A stretch of 64,000 nucleotides of DNA from Aureibaculum marinum (GTDB lineage Bacteria > Bacteroidota > Bacteroidia > Flavobacteriales > Flavobacteriaceae), in assembly GCF_003813905.1 (NCBI RefSeq), contig NZ_RPFJ01000011.1:124001-188000 (forward strand), given 5' to 3'. This document shows, one piece after another, positions 27,259 to 36,341 of this stretch; the first letter of the stretch is position 1; every line of letters begins with the position of its first letter. The notes beneath the pieces are model-generated. The model did no database searches. It was not told the origin of the DNA and worked only from the letters and a program-made list of their open reading frames with translations. A program made the position numbers and the translations under genes.

Positions 27259-27909
27259 ATGACACAAGAAATTAAACGTAAGTTAACGCGTCAAAAGTTA
27301 ATTGATAAAGGATATGAGTTAATTAATACATACGGCTATCATGCTATAAGTATAGATACTATAATTAAAGAAGTAAATTTAACAAAAGGTGCTTTTTATT
27401 ACCATTTTGAAAATAAACACCACTTTGTGGAGGCCATAATAGAAGAAAGAATGGGAAAAGAAATTCATAGTAATTTTATTGAGCCTTTATCAGAACGTGG
27501 AAATCCAGTGTTTATACTTACCGATTTGTTACAAGAAAAGTTGATAAATGATAAATCTTTGAAAAAAAACTTGGGTAGTCCGCTAATTAATTTTATTGTC
27601 GATTTAAGTTATGAAGCTAATGATTATGATTTGCAATTAAAATTAAAAGATATAATGAACGAGTGGAAAGTTGCACTCATTAATTTTTTATATCGAGGTA
27701 TTGATGATGGTTATTTAAGTAGACATATTAATACAGAACCTGTTGCAGAATTTATTATTAGTTCTTTAGAAGGAGCTAGAACCATGAAAAGAGTTACTAA
27801 CGATAATAGCATTTTTTATAATTATATAGAGCAGTTTAAAAATTATTTAGACACTTTAAAAGCTACAAACGAAGCTACTGGTGTTCATCGATATCAGTTG
27901 GTGAGTTAA
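27259..27909 (+). CDS. TetR/AcrR family transcriptional regulator
   Basis: A 216-residue regulator with a classical N-terminal helix-turn-helix: KLIDKGYELINTYGYHAISIDTIIKEVNLTKGAFYYHFENKHH, about residues 13-55. The C-terminal ligand domain resembles the TetR_C group of QacR/YcdC-like proteins. It follows the ABC-2 export operon but has its own promoter region with operator-like repeats. Its targets may be itself, the export operon or a distant locus. The neighbour on the right is convergent. Confidence 0.87.
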   Translation: MTQEIKRKLTRQKLIDKGYELINTYGYHAISIDTIIKEVNLTKGAFYYHFENKHHFVEAIIEERMGKEIHSNFIEPLSERGNPVFILTDLLQEKLINDKSLKKNLGSPLINFIVDLSYEANDYDLQLKLKDIMNEWKVALINFLYRGIDDGYLSRHINTEPVAEFIISSLEGARTMKRVTNDNSIFYNYIEQFKNYLDTLKATNEATGVHRYQLVS

Positions 27910-27992
27910 TATAAAAAAGAATACAGTTGGTAGTGAAATAATGTAAATAAACATTTATAGTATACAACTAACTGTAGCTATTTTTATGGGTT

Positions 27993-28967
27993 TTAAATTA
28001 ATAAATTACATCCTCTAATATCGGAATGATCGAACCGGCCTAGTATTTCAAAACTAGAATCTGAGTATATTTTTCCTAGATCTTGGGTTGCAATAAATGA
28101 ACAGGAATTTACATTAGCTAAATCTATTACATTAATACCTCCTGTTTTTCCATTTGATAAGATTTCTAACGGATTTTCAGTATCTCTTATTAAAATTTTC
28201 ATCCAAGGTGGAGTATTAAAAATACCATTTCCTTTTGAATATGCTTGACTTAATAATTCTGTCATACCATATTCAGAATGAATGTAATTAACTCCAAAAC
28301 CATATCTTAAAATTTCATGCAATTCGTTTCTAACTAATTCTTTACGCCTACCTTTCATACCTCCCGTTTCCATTATTATGGTATTTTTTAAATTAAAAGT
28401 ATACGTTTCAACTAAATCTAACAATGCAAAAGAAACACCAATAAGTAAAACTTTTTCACCATTGTTATCAAGTTCAATTAAAGTATCTTTTAATGTTGAT
28501 AGATTATTTAAATAAAATCCACTTTTTGGCTTTTTTGACTTTTTAATTAAGTCATCAACCATATAAATAAGCGAAGACCCTTTTCTTTCCAAATAGGAGG
28601 GAAGTAATGCTAAAATTGTGTATTCTTCTATGTTTCCATAAAAATGTTTAAAAGCTTTAAAATAGCTTTTTTCATACAAAGAAATATCCGTTACTTGATG
28701 TTTACTTGTGGTACTTCCTGTTGTTCCAGAACTAGTGAAAATTTGTTGAACAGTATCTGTGGTAGATAAAATGTTGTGTGATTTAAAAAATTGTATTGGT
28801 AAAAAAGGAATTTCTTCAATATGTTTAATATCACTATAATATATATTTAATAAACTGCAAAAAGATCGATAGACCTTATTATTTTTAAATTGATGTTTAA
28901 AAATAGACAAAGCTATTGAAGTAAATTCTTCTTGGTTTTGTATGTTAAAAATTTCGTTCTTATTCAT
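27993..28967 (-). CDS. LuxE-like acyl-protein synthetase
   Basis: A 324-residue protein of the adenylate-forming superfamily, LuxE type. It shows FTSSGTTGSTTSKH (phosphate-binding loop), the ALLPSYLERKGSSLIYMVDDLI block, and a late METGGMKGRRKELVRNELH and YGMTELLSQAY motif like those of acyl-CoA synthetases. LuxE enzymes activate fatty acids with ATP and bind them to a Cys for reductases. No luciferase or acyl reductase gene is nearby, so the acyl acceptor is unknown. It is transcribed alone, convergent with the TetR gene. Confidence 0.82.
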   Translation of the reverse strand: MNKNEIFNIQNQEEFTSIALSIFKHQFKNNKVYRSFCSLLNIYYSDIKHIEEIPFLPIQFFKSHNILSTTDTVQQIFTSSGTTGSTTSKHQVTDISLYEKSYFKAFKHFYGNIEEYTILALLPSYLERKGSSLIYMVDDLIKKSKKPKSGFYLNNLSTLKDTLIELDNNGEKVLLIGVSFALLDLVETYTFNLKNTIIMETGGMKGRRKELVRNELHEILRYGFGVNYIHSEYGMTELLSQAYSKGNGIFNTPPWMKILIRDTENPLEILSNGKTGGINVIDLANVNSCSFIATQDLGKIYSDSSFEILGRFDHSDIRGCNLLI

Positions 28968-29038
28968 AAAGTATCAGACAAAATTAAGCAACCTTTCTAT
29001 ATAATACTCATCTTAATAAAAAATTCAAACTATTAACT

Positions 29039-30262
29039 ATGAACAAAGCTAAAATACTAGCCATATTTTTTCTAGCAATTATTCTTATATCTTGTGAATC
29101 AGAAACTAGTGAGAGTTTACCAGAATTTAAATCGGTGGCCAAAAGTGGAGAAATTGTAAAATCTAATAACAAATTTGCCTTTTCATTATTTAAAGAAATT
29201 GCAACTAATGAAACGAAAGCAAATTTTATGATTTCGCCTGTAAGTGCTTCATTAGCTTTGGGTATGGTTTATAACGGAGCTGAAAATGAAACTAAAGATG
29301 CGTTTAACACAGTTTTTAATTATGGAAATGCATCTTTGGAAGAAGTTAATTTGGTTAATCAAAATCTGATTTCACAGTTGTCTGATAATAGCTCTGGAGT
29401 TACCTTCAATATTGCGAATTCCTTATGGTTAGAAAACACCTTTCCTATAAAAAAAGAATTTATTGATTTAAATAAAAAGTATTATGATGCTAAGGTGCAA
29501 AACTTAGATTTTAATGACTCTAAATCTGTAGATATTATCAACAATTGGGTTGCTGACAAGACACAACATAAAATACCTACTATTATTGATGAAGTTTCTC
29601 CTAACATGGTTTTATTTGCTATCAATGCTCTGTATTTTAAAAGTGATTGGAAATACCAATTTAAAGAAGAAAATACAGATAGTCAGCCTTTTTATCCCGA
29701 AGAAGGAAGTGCAAAAAACGTTGATATGATGAATATGGAGCAGAATTTGTCTTATCTATCAAATAATTTATTTTCATCAGTAATATTGCCCTATAAAGAT
29801 AATAAGTATAGTATGATGGTGTTTTTACCAAAAGAAGATAAAAATGTTGCAGATATTATTACTGAAATAAATGAAGATTCTTGGAGTAATTGGCTTAATC
29901 AATATACAGAAGCAGCAATTTCTTTAAGTATGCCAAAATTTACTTTCGATTATGAAAAGATGTTTAATAATGCCCTTATCAATTTAGGGTTGGGAATTGC
30001 ATTTTCAAATAGAGCAAACTTTAACGGAATTAGTGATATAGCTACTCAAATAGATTTTGTAAAGCAAAAAACGTTTATAGAAGTAAACGAAAAAGGGACA
30101 GAAGCAGCAGCAGTGACTGTAGTTGGAATTGAAACTACTTCTGCAGACCCAACCTTAAGCAATAGATTAATTTTAAATAAACCATTTTTATTTATAATCA
30201 CAGAAAAAAATACCAATGCTATTTGTTTTATTGGTAAACTAGGTTTGCCTAAAGTTGATTAG
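29039..30262 (+). CDS. Lipoprotein serpin (serine protease inhibitor)
   Basis: A 407-residue serpin with a lipoprotein signal (lipobox ILISC, Cys19) that places it on the envelope. Serpin signatures include NFMISPVSASLALGMVYNGA, NALYFKSDWKYQF, and the hinge GTEAAAVT from Gly353, whose small residues mark an inhibitory serpin able to insert its reactive loop. By comparison with alpha-1-antitrypsin the P1-P1' bond would fall near Thr367-Ser368, though the loop is about four residues longer on the C-terminal side. The LNKPFLFIITEKNTNAICFIGKL tail is canonical. It likely protects the cell from foreign or own proteases. Confidence 0.92.
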   Translation: MNKAKILAIFFLAIILISCESETSESLPEFKSVAKSGEIVKSNNKFAFSLFKEIATNETKANFMISPVSASLALGMVYNGAENETKDAFNTVFNYGNASLEEVNLVNQNLISQLSDNSSGVTFNIANSLWLENTFPIKKEFIDLNKKYYDAKVQNLDFNDSKSVDIINNWVADKTQHKIPTIIDEVSPNMVLFAINALYFKSDWKYQFKEENTDSQPFYPEEGSAKNVDMMNMEQNLSYLSNNLFSSVILPYKDNKYSMMVFLPKEDKNVADIITEINEDSWSNWLNQYTEAAISLSMPKFTFDYEKMFNNALINLGLGIAFSNRANFNGISDIATQIDFVKQKTFIEVNEKGTEAAAVTVVGIETTSADPTLSNRLILNKPFLFIITEKNTNAICFIGKLGLPKVD

Positions 30263-30336
30263 TATAAAATTTACGCAACCTTATTACAATTGATACATCC
30301 TTAATATACAATAAAAATTAAAAATAAAATTATATT

Positions 30337-30750
30337 ATGATTAAAAAAGTTTTTCTAACCTTTTTGGTTGCTGTTACGTTAGTTTCATGTAGTTTAGACG
30401 ACGATAACGATAGTAACTTGGTACTTAAAACATTACCAATAAAATCGTATGTAGTACCTGATGAGTTTGAACTGGGCATGTCATATACCCTAAAAGTTGA
30501 ATATGATTTACCTAATTCTTGTCACTCTTTTTATAATTTGTATTATGATTATGATGGTTCATCAAGAATTGTTGCTATTACCTCTTTATTTGATACAGAA
30601 GGAACATGTACAGATACAGTTGTAACAAAAGAGTATGAATTTGTGATAACTGTAGAGCAAATGGAAGATTATACTTTTAGATTTTGGAAAGGAAAAGATG
30701 ACGAGGATAATGATATTTTTGAAGATGTAACTGTACCAGTAGTTGAATAA
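30337..30750 (+). CDS. Small lipoprotein of unknown function
   Basis: A 137-residue predicted lipoprotein (signal MIKKVFLTFLVAVTLVSC, Cys18) with an acidic linker (SLDDDNDSN) typical of surface-exposed Bacteroidota lipoproteins. The rest is beta-rich with two Cys residues (in NSCHSF and GTCTD) that might form a disulphide. No family was recognised. It lies 74 bp after the serpin and could be co-expressed with it, or belong with the following sigma factor locus. Confidence 0.7.
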   Translation: MIKKVFLTFLVAVTLVSCSLDDDNDSNLVLKTLPIKSYVVPDEFELGMSYTLKVEYDLPNSCHSFYNLYYDYDGSSRIVAITSLFDTEGTCTDTVVTKEYEFVITVEQMEDYTFRFWKGKDDEDNDIFEDVTVPVVE

Positions 30751-30904
30751 TTAGAGTGTTAACGGATTTCTTTATTGACAACTTTTTATTTTTTAAGATT
30801 AAATATAATATATTAGCTAAAGTCAATAATTTTAACGTGTTATAAAAGAGAAATAGGTAGTGAAATAAATTAGAGAATGTAATAATTAACACATTAAATA
30901 CCCA

Positions 30905-31447
30905 ATGAGTTTAAAAGAGCTCATAAATAACTGTAAGAAAAATGATACAAAAGCCCAATCTCAAATTTACCAGCTTTATGCTGGTAAATTGTTTGGGCTT
31001 TGTCTGAAATATTCTAAAAATTATGAAGAAGCTCAAGATAACTTACATAATGGTTTCATTACTATTTTTAAAAAAATTGAACAATATAAGTTCAAAGGCT
31101 CTTTTGAAGGTTGGTTAAAAAGAATAGTTATTAATACAGCATTACAATCTTATAGAAAAAAAAATGTCTTAAGTCTTGTAAATGAAGAAATACCTGATAA
31201 AGAAATTGATGTAGATATAGATGATGAAGATGTTTCTCTTGATTTTTTGTTAAAGTTAATACAAGAATTACCAGAAAGATATCGGTTGGTGTTTAACTTA
31301 TACGTGTTAGATGGTTATCCTCATAAGGAAATAGCCAAAATGTTAAATATTTCTGAAGGTACATCAAAATCAAATTTATCAAGAGCTAGGTTAATTTTAA
31401 GAAATAAAATTGAGGCAAATCAATTAAATAAAAATGAAGCACTTTAA
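30905..31447 (+). CDS. ECF-type RNA polymerase sigma-70 factor
   Basis: A 180-residue sigma factor. Region 2 spans about 10-80 (YQLYAGKLFGLCLKYSKNYEEAQDNLHNGF, then FEGWLKRIVINTALQ). Region 4 spans 115-170, with the helix-turn-helix LPERYRLVFNLYVLDGYPHKEIAKMLNISEGTSKSNLSRAR. It is followed after 2 bp by a membrane protein with an anti-sigma-like N-terminus, so the pair forms a sigma/anti-sigma or signalling unit. Confidence 0.92.
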   Translation: MSLKELINNCKKNDTKAQSQIYQLYAGKLFGLCLKYSKNYEEAQDNLHNGFITIFKKIEQYKFKGSFEGWLKRIVINTALQSYRKKNVLSLVNEEIPDKEIDVDIDDEDVSLDFLLKLIQELPERYRLVFNLYVLDGYPHKEIAKMLNISEGTSKSNLSRARLILRNKIEANQLNKNEAL

Positions 31448-31449
31448 CA

Positions 31450-32817
31450 ATGAGTGACAAAAAAAATATTGATAGACTTTTTCAAGAAAAATTTAAAGAT
31501 TATGAAGTTTTTCCTGATTCTAGTGTTTGGAAAGGCATTGAAAAAGAACTGACTAAAAAGAAGAAGAAAAGAATTATACCGCTGTGGTTGAGGTATGGTG
31601 GTGCAGCGGCAATTTTAGTGTTGTTATTTTCTGTTGTATTTGTGCTTAATAACAATAATCAATCAACACCAATAATACCAGATACTAATAGCATTACTGA
31701 TTCAGATAAAAATGATGCTCTTATAAAAGATAGTAAATCTTCAAGTAATAATGATGCTATTGATGATGAAAATGGAGGAAATACTCAAAATTATATAAAG
31801 TCATATGATGTTTCTGAGAAAACTGAAGATAAATTAATTACTACGTACCAACCTAAAAACCATTCAAAAAATCAAAAAATAGTAACAAGTTCAAAAGATA
31901 ATACAATTGATGCTGTTGCTTCTTTAAAAGAAAACAGTGGAAAACAAATAGAAGATAAAATTACCATTGAAGAAAGTAAAATAACAACGCAAATAGATAA
32001 TGAAAAATCTAATGTTATTACTGCCTTAGAAAATAAAGAAGAAGAAAAATCTGATTTAATAGAAAAATTAGAGAATCAAAAACAAGAGACTAAAATTGTA
32101 ACTGTAAATGATAAAAAATGGTCAATTGGTTCAGCTATTGGTCCAGTTTATCTAAATTCGTCAAGTAAAGGTTCTCCTATTGATCCGTCATTGGCATCTA
32201 ATAATAAAACCAGTAACAATTCTATTTCTTACGGATTAAAGGTTAATTATAAAATTTCAAATAAATTAAGCTTACAGTCTGGTATTAGAAACGTAGATTT
32301 GAGTTATGCTACTGAAAATGTTTCCGTAATTGCTTCATCAACTTTATTAGATAAGTCTAGAACTAATATTAGTTCTGATGTTGGGGCTGTATTACAAGTT
32401 TCTTCAACTACTGTTCAAAATTCAGAAATGTATAGTCAAAAATCTCCATTTGATAAAAATGGAAGTTTGCAACAATCTTTTAGTTATGTTGAAGTTCCTT
32501 TAGAAGCCAAATATGCTATTATACAAAATAAAGTAGGTGTAAATATTGTAGGAGGTTTTAGTACTTATTTTTTATATGATAATGATATTTCAATAACTTC
32601 TTTCGGAAAAAAAAGCTCGTTAGGTGAGGCTTCAAACCTTAACGATTTAAATTTTAGTGGTAATATAGGAATTGATTTAAATTACAATCTTAATTCATAT
32701 TTATATATAAACGCATCTCCCATGCTTAAATACCAATTGAATACTTTTTCGGAAAATTCAGGTGGATTTAAACCTTATTTCTTTGGTATTTATGGTGGAT
32801 TAAATTTTAGGTTTTAG
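31450..32817 (+). CDS. Membrane protein with anti-sigma-like N-terminus and C-terminal outer-membrane barrel-like domain
   Basis: A 455-residue protein. Residues 1-45 are cytoplasmic with KFKDYEVFPDSSVWKGIEKEL, a pattern common in proteins encoded after ECF sigma factors. A Lys-rich stretch and one transmembrane helix (about 48-66) follow. Residues 70-215 are a low-complexity Asn/Ser/Lys/Glu linker with a heptad-like part (ALENKEEEKSDLIEKLENQ). Residues 220-455 look like an outer membrane beta-barrel domain (alternating strands, final FGIYGGLNFRF with terminal Phe). How one protein could sit in both membranes is unclear. It starts 2 bp after the sigma gene stop and is followed by a terminator. 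Confidence 0.7.
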   Translation: MSDKKNIDRLFQEKFKDYEVFPDSSVWKGIEKELTKKKKKRIIPLWLRYGGAAAILVLLFSVVFVLNNNNQSTPIIPDTNSITDSDKNDALIKDSKSSSNNDAIDDENGGNTQNYIKSYDVSEKTEDKLITTYQPKNHSKNQKIVTSSKDNTIDAVASLKENSGKQIEDKITIEESKITTQIDNEKSNVITALENKEEEKSDLIEKLENQKQETKIVTVNDKKWSIGSAIGPVYLNSSSKGSPIDPSLASNNKTSNNSISYGLKVNYKISNKLSLQSGIRNVDLSYATENVSVIASSTLLDKSRTNISSDVGAVLQVSSTTVQNSEMYSQKSPFDKNGSLQQSFSYVEVPLEAKYAIIQNKVGVNIVGGFSTYFLYDNDISITSFGKKSSLGEASNLNDLNFSGNIGIDLNYNLNSYLYINASPMLKYQLNTFSENSGGFKPYFFGIYGGLNFRF

Positions 32818-32856
32818 TTGGTTAATTATATTTGGTTGGTTGCCAAATATAGCTGG

Positions 32857-32885
32857 AAAGCCACGCAAAAAGCGTGGCTTTTTTT
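32857..32885 (+). terminator. Terminator of the sigma factor operon
   Basis: A 10-bp stem AAAGCCACGC/GCGTGGCTTT with a 5-nt A loop and a run of T, 40 bp after the stop of the barrel protein gene. Confidence 0.88.
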
Positions 32886-33039
32886 GTTATAGAATTGTAA
32901 CTTAAAGAAATAATAGTATAAATCCCTAAAGAATAATTCTAGAAATTGAGTATTTGATAATAAGAACAACTTACTTAGTATTTCTTTACTTTATTATTAA
33001 ATTTTGTAGATTAGCTATTTCAATTAAAAACTTATAATA

Positions 33040-34593
33040 ATGACTTTAGTAGCAGCAGATTTTGGCATAAAACAAGCCCTAGATCAATTAGGTGTAAAAG
33101 ATATAAACAATGGTTCTTCAACAGGTAGTAATAATTTTGCAAATGGTAATTATATTGAATCTTATTCTCCTGTAGATGGACAATTGATTGGAAAAGTAAA
33201 ATCTACCACAGCAGAGGATTATGAAAAAGTAATGGAAGTAGCAACAGAAGCTTTTAAATCTTGGCGATTAAAACCTGCTCCGCAACGTGGTGAAATTGTT
33301 AGACAGTTTGGGGAAAAACTAAGAGAGAAAAAGGAAGCTTTAGGAAAATTAGTTTCTTATGAAATGGGTAAAAGTTATCAAGAAGGTCTTGGTGAAGTTC
33401 AAGAAATGATTGATATCTGTGATTTTGCCGTAGGATTATCACGTCAATTACATGGGTTTACCATGCATAGTGAACGTCCAGGACATAGAATGTATGAACA
33501 ATACCATCCTTTAGGTGTAGTAGGTATTATCTCGGCTTTTAATTTTCCGGTAGCGGTGTGGGCATGGAATACGGCTTTAGCTTGGATTTGTGGTGATGTT
33601 TGTGTTTGGAAACCTTCAGAAAAAGCTCCTTTATGTGGTATTGCATGCCAAAATATTGCAGCTGAGGTTTTTAAAGAGAATAATTTACCTGAAGGAATTT
33701 GTAATCTTATTAATGGTGACTATAAGGTAGGAGAGTTTATGACTAAAGATAGACAAGTTTCATTGATTTCAGCTACAGGGTCTATAAGAATGGGAAAAAT
33801 AGTGGCTCAGGAAGTTGCAAAACGATTGGGAAAATCATTACTAGAATTAGGAGGCAATAATGCCATTATTGTAACACCTGATGCTGATATTAAAATGACA
33901 GTTATTGGAGCGGTATTTGGAGCTGTAGGTACTTGCGGACAAAGATGTACTTCTACAAGACGTTTAATAATTCACGAAAGTATTTATGATAAAGTAACAA
34001 AAGCAATTTCAGATGCTTACAAACAATTACGAATAGGCAATCCTTTAGATGAAAGCAATCATGTTGGACCATTAATTGACAAAGATGCTGTTAAAATGTA
34101 TAAAAATGCTCTTAAAAAAGTAGTTGAAGAAGGAGGTAAAATTATTGTTGAAGGAGGAGTGCTTTCTGGAGAGGGATATGAAAGTGGTTGTTATGTAAAA
34201 CCTGCTATTGCTGAGGCTGAACCTCATTTTGAAATAGTACAAAATGAAACATTTGCTCCAATATTGTATTTGTTAAAATATTCAGGAGGTGTAGAAAATG
34301 CTATTGAAATTCAAAATGGTGTTGTTCAAGGATTGTCTTCTGCAATTATGACCAATAATTTACGAGAAGCTGAACGCTTTTTATCTCATGCAGGTTCTGA
34401 TTGTGGAATTGCTAATGTAAATATTGGTACTTCTGGAGCAGAAATAGGTGGAGCTTTTGGTGGTGAAAAAGAAACAGGTGGTGGACGTGAATCTGGTTCT
34501 GATGCTTGGAAAGTCTATATGAGACGCCAAACAAATACAATTAATTATACTGAAGATTTACCGTTAGCACAAGGTATTAAATTTGATTTATAA
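33040..34593 (+). CDS. Aldehyde dehydrogenase, ALDH7-like (alpha-aminoadipic semialdehyde dehydrogenase)
   Basis: A 517-residue NAD-dependent aldehyde dehydrogenase. The catalytic Cys303 lies in GTCGQRCTSTRR and the general base Glu269 in LELGGNNAII. The sequence context (GVVGIISAFNFPVAVWAWN, GGEKETGGGRESGSDAWK) matches the ALDH7/AmaB group, which oxidises alpha-aminoadipic semialdehyde in lysine breakdown. It stands alone; no other lysine catabolism gene is nearby, so the substrate is inferred from subfamily only. A strong hairpin follows. Confidence 0.9.
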   Translation: MTLVAADFGIKQALDQLGVKDINNGSSTGSNNFANGNYIESYSPVDGQLIGKVKSTTAEDYEKVMEVATEAFKSWRLKPAPQRGEIVRQFGEKLREKKEALGKLVSYEMGKSYQEGLGEVQEMIDICDFAVGLSRQLHGFTMHSERPGHRMYEQYHPLGVVGIISAFNFPVAVWAWNTALAWICGDVCVWKPSEKAPLCGIACQNIAAEVFKENNLPEGICNLINGDYKVGEFMTKDRQVSLISATGSIRMGKIVAQEVAKRLGKSLLELGGNNAIIVTPDADIKMTVIGAVFGAVGTCGQRCTSTRRLIIHESIYDKVTKAISDAYKQLRIGNPLDESNHVGPLIDKDAVKMYKNALKKVVEEGGKIIVEGGVLSGEGYESGCYVKPAIAEAEPHFEIVQNETFAPILYLLKYSGGVENAIEIQNGVVQGLSSAIMTNNLREAERFLSHAGSDCGIANVNIGTSGAEIGGAFGGEKETGGGRESGSDAWKVYMRRQTNTINYTEDLPLAQGIKFDL

Positions 34594-34627
34594 ATTAAAT
34601 TAGTAATAAATATTTTAAACATATAGT

Positions 34628-34665
34628 AGACCTCACAGGTTTCAAAAACCTGTGAGGTCTTTTTT
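34628..34665 (+). terminator. Long-stem terminator, possible dispersed repeat
   Basis: AGACCTCACAGGTTT (34628-34642) and its exact complement (34646-34660) make a 15-bp stem with a 3-nt loop, followed by T5. It ends the aldehyde dehydrogenase transcript. This GACCTCACAGGTTT hairpin resembles a motif I recall recurring in Bacteroidota intergenic regions. Confidence 0.85.
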
Positions 34666-35827
34666 ATTCATTGTCTTTGAGTATATTTACGTACATAATA
34701 CCATTAACTATATCAAAATCGATATTGCCTGATGATTTTTTTTCTGGTTGTTTTTTAATTTCTAACATTAAACTTTTTAGACCATCTTTTTTAGGACCAA
34801 ATTTAAGTTCTTTATCTCCCATGTGAAATACCGTATTATTACCGAATACCTTTAGCGTATAACTTAATAAGGATTCATGGAAATGAACTTTAGAATATTG
34901 TCCTATAAATGAAACTTTATTAAAATTGGGAGCGTAATTGTAAAAGAAATACTCACTATTAAAATCGTTAAATTCTACATTTTGCTGAACCTCACCAATT
35001 TCTATTCTTGAAACTTCTGTTTTTAAAAGGGTATTGGACATTTCCCCAATTAGACATTTAGAGACATTATTAAGCGTATATTTTGTACCTGTTATTTTTT
35101 CAGCTTCAAAAACAGCATTTTTTACATTTATTTGGTTTAAACTATTTGTTAAAGATTTTGCTCGCAAAAATCCACGATCTAAATTTATATTAACTTCACT
35201 ATCAACATCATTAAGGAAAGTTATTTGTGATGAGTTTCCATTAATTTTAATATTGACATTAGGAGGAACTTTAATACTAAACCTACTTATTTTTATCTTA
35301 ACATCACTTGTATTAATTTTCTTTTCTTTATTACCATTGTATTTAGTTGAAAATCTTTTAAAAAATTTCTTTAAATCAGACATTCCTAAACTTCTTATTT
35401 CTCTTAAAAGAGAATCTTTAGATTTCCGATATTCTTTTTTATCTATTTTTTTATTTATTTCAGTAGAGTCTGGCTTATAAACCAACGTAATATTTTCTTT
35501 AAACGAATAATCTACTCTATTAATCTTAGTATCACTGTTTACTTCAAGGTTTATATAATCTCCTATTTGTGTAGTTTTTATGTTTATCCCATCAATAATT
35601 TTTTTTATTTCTTTTTTAGAATAGTTCTCAAATTCTAGACCATAGTCAAAGTGAATTTTGCCATCAGTTGAATGTTCTATCCCAACTGTAGTATTAGTTA
35701 TATCTAAATTTAAGGTTGAGTTTTTGTTTACATCATAACTTTTCTGATAAACAACTTGTTTTTGTGCTATTATTGTTGTGGATACTAAAATGAACAGTAT
35801 TAATATTTTATAGCGTAAGTGTTTCAT
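34664..35827 (-). CDS. Exported protein of ECF sigma locus, DUF4097-like repeats
   Basis: A 387-residue exported protein with a signal peptide (MKHLRYKILILFILVSTTIIAQ). The mature part begins with SYDVNKNSTLNLDITNTTVGIEH and continues as repeated short beta strands (VNIKINGNSSQITFLND, then VNINLDRGFLRAKS). This recalls the beta-helix DUF4097/adhesin-like proteins often encoded beside anti-sigma factors. A charged helical insert lies at about 125-175. The chosen ATG overlaps the upstream gene by 20 bp. It is the third gene of the sigma operon; function is unknown. Confidence 0.65.
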   Translation of the reverse strand: MKHLRYKILILFILVSTTIIAQKQVVYQKSYDVNKNSTLNLDITNTTVGIEHSTDGKIHFDYGLEFENYSKKEIKKIIDGINIKTTQIGDYINLEVNSDTKINRVDYSFKENITLVYKPDSTEINKKIDKKEYRKSKDSLLREIRSLGMSDLKKFFKRFSTKYNGNKEKKINTSDVKIKISRFSIKVPPNVNIKINGNSSQITFLNDVDSEVNINLDRGFLRAKSLTNSLNQINVKNAVFEAEKITGTKYTLNNVSKCLIGEMSNTLLKTEVSRIEIGEVQQNVEFNDFNSEYFFYNYAPNFNKVSFIGQYSKVHFHESLLSYTLKVFGNNTVFHMGDKELKFGPKKDGLKSLMLEIKKQPEKKSSGNIDFDIVNGIMYVNILKDNE

Positions 35828-36341
35828 AAGTATTTGTTTTTTCATTTAAAATTTTAATGTGATTTTGAATATCTTTAAGTAATTGTAACCTGTTTTGTAG
35901 GTTACCAATTAAGTCTTCTAGAACCATAACATTATTTGTATTTTCTTTAAAGCTTTTAGATAATTCTTTATAATCTTCATTTAAATCATCTAGCTTTTGT
36001 TGGTATACTTTAATTAATTCTTTGTCGTCTGTTGCTCTAACAAAGTTTTTCCATTCATCGTCAATTTGCTGTAAATAATCTTTCTCAATTTGTTGTACTT
36101 GTACTTGTATAGATGTTGGTTTGTTTATTTCTGAGTTTTTTTGATTCATCATATAATATCCAAAAGTTATTATCAAGGCTATTGACGCAGCAACTTTTAA
36201 AAATAGACCTAAGTGGCGTTTTTTTGGTTTTTCTATTGTTGAAAAATTTAGTTTTTCAATAAATTCCATTCTATGATTTTTAGGTAATTTTTTACCCTCA
36301 GTTTCAATATCATTAAATAATTCTCTAATATCTCGCTTCAT
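35808..36341 (-). CDS. Anti-sigma-factor-like single-pass membrane protein
   Basis: A 177-residue protein: a cytoplasmic N-terminus (MKRDIRELFNDIETEGKKLP), one transmembrane helix at about 46-64, and a periplasmic part at about 75-175 with strong heptad character (KVYQQKLDDLNEDYKELSK). Position and topology fit an anti-sigma factor that holds the upstream sigma factor at the membrane. It overlaps the sigma gene by 17 bp and the next gene by 20 bp. No zinc-binding HxxxCxxC motif is present, so the call rests on context. Confidence 0.7.
   Translation of the reverse strand: MKRDIRELFNDIETEGKKLPKNHRMEFIEKLNFSTIEKPKKRHLGLFLKVAASIALIITFGYYMMNQKNSEINKPTSIQVQVQQIEKDYLQQIDDEWKNFVRATDDKELIKVYQQKLDDLNEDYKELSKSFKENTNNVMVLEDLIGNLQNRLQLLKDIQNHIKILNEKTNTYETLTL

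Noticed and set aside
28967-29038. Shared promoter logic between LuxE-like and serpin genes
   Set aside because: The 71-bp divergent gap shows no exact -7 element or palindrome that could support a link.
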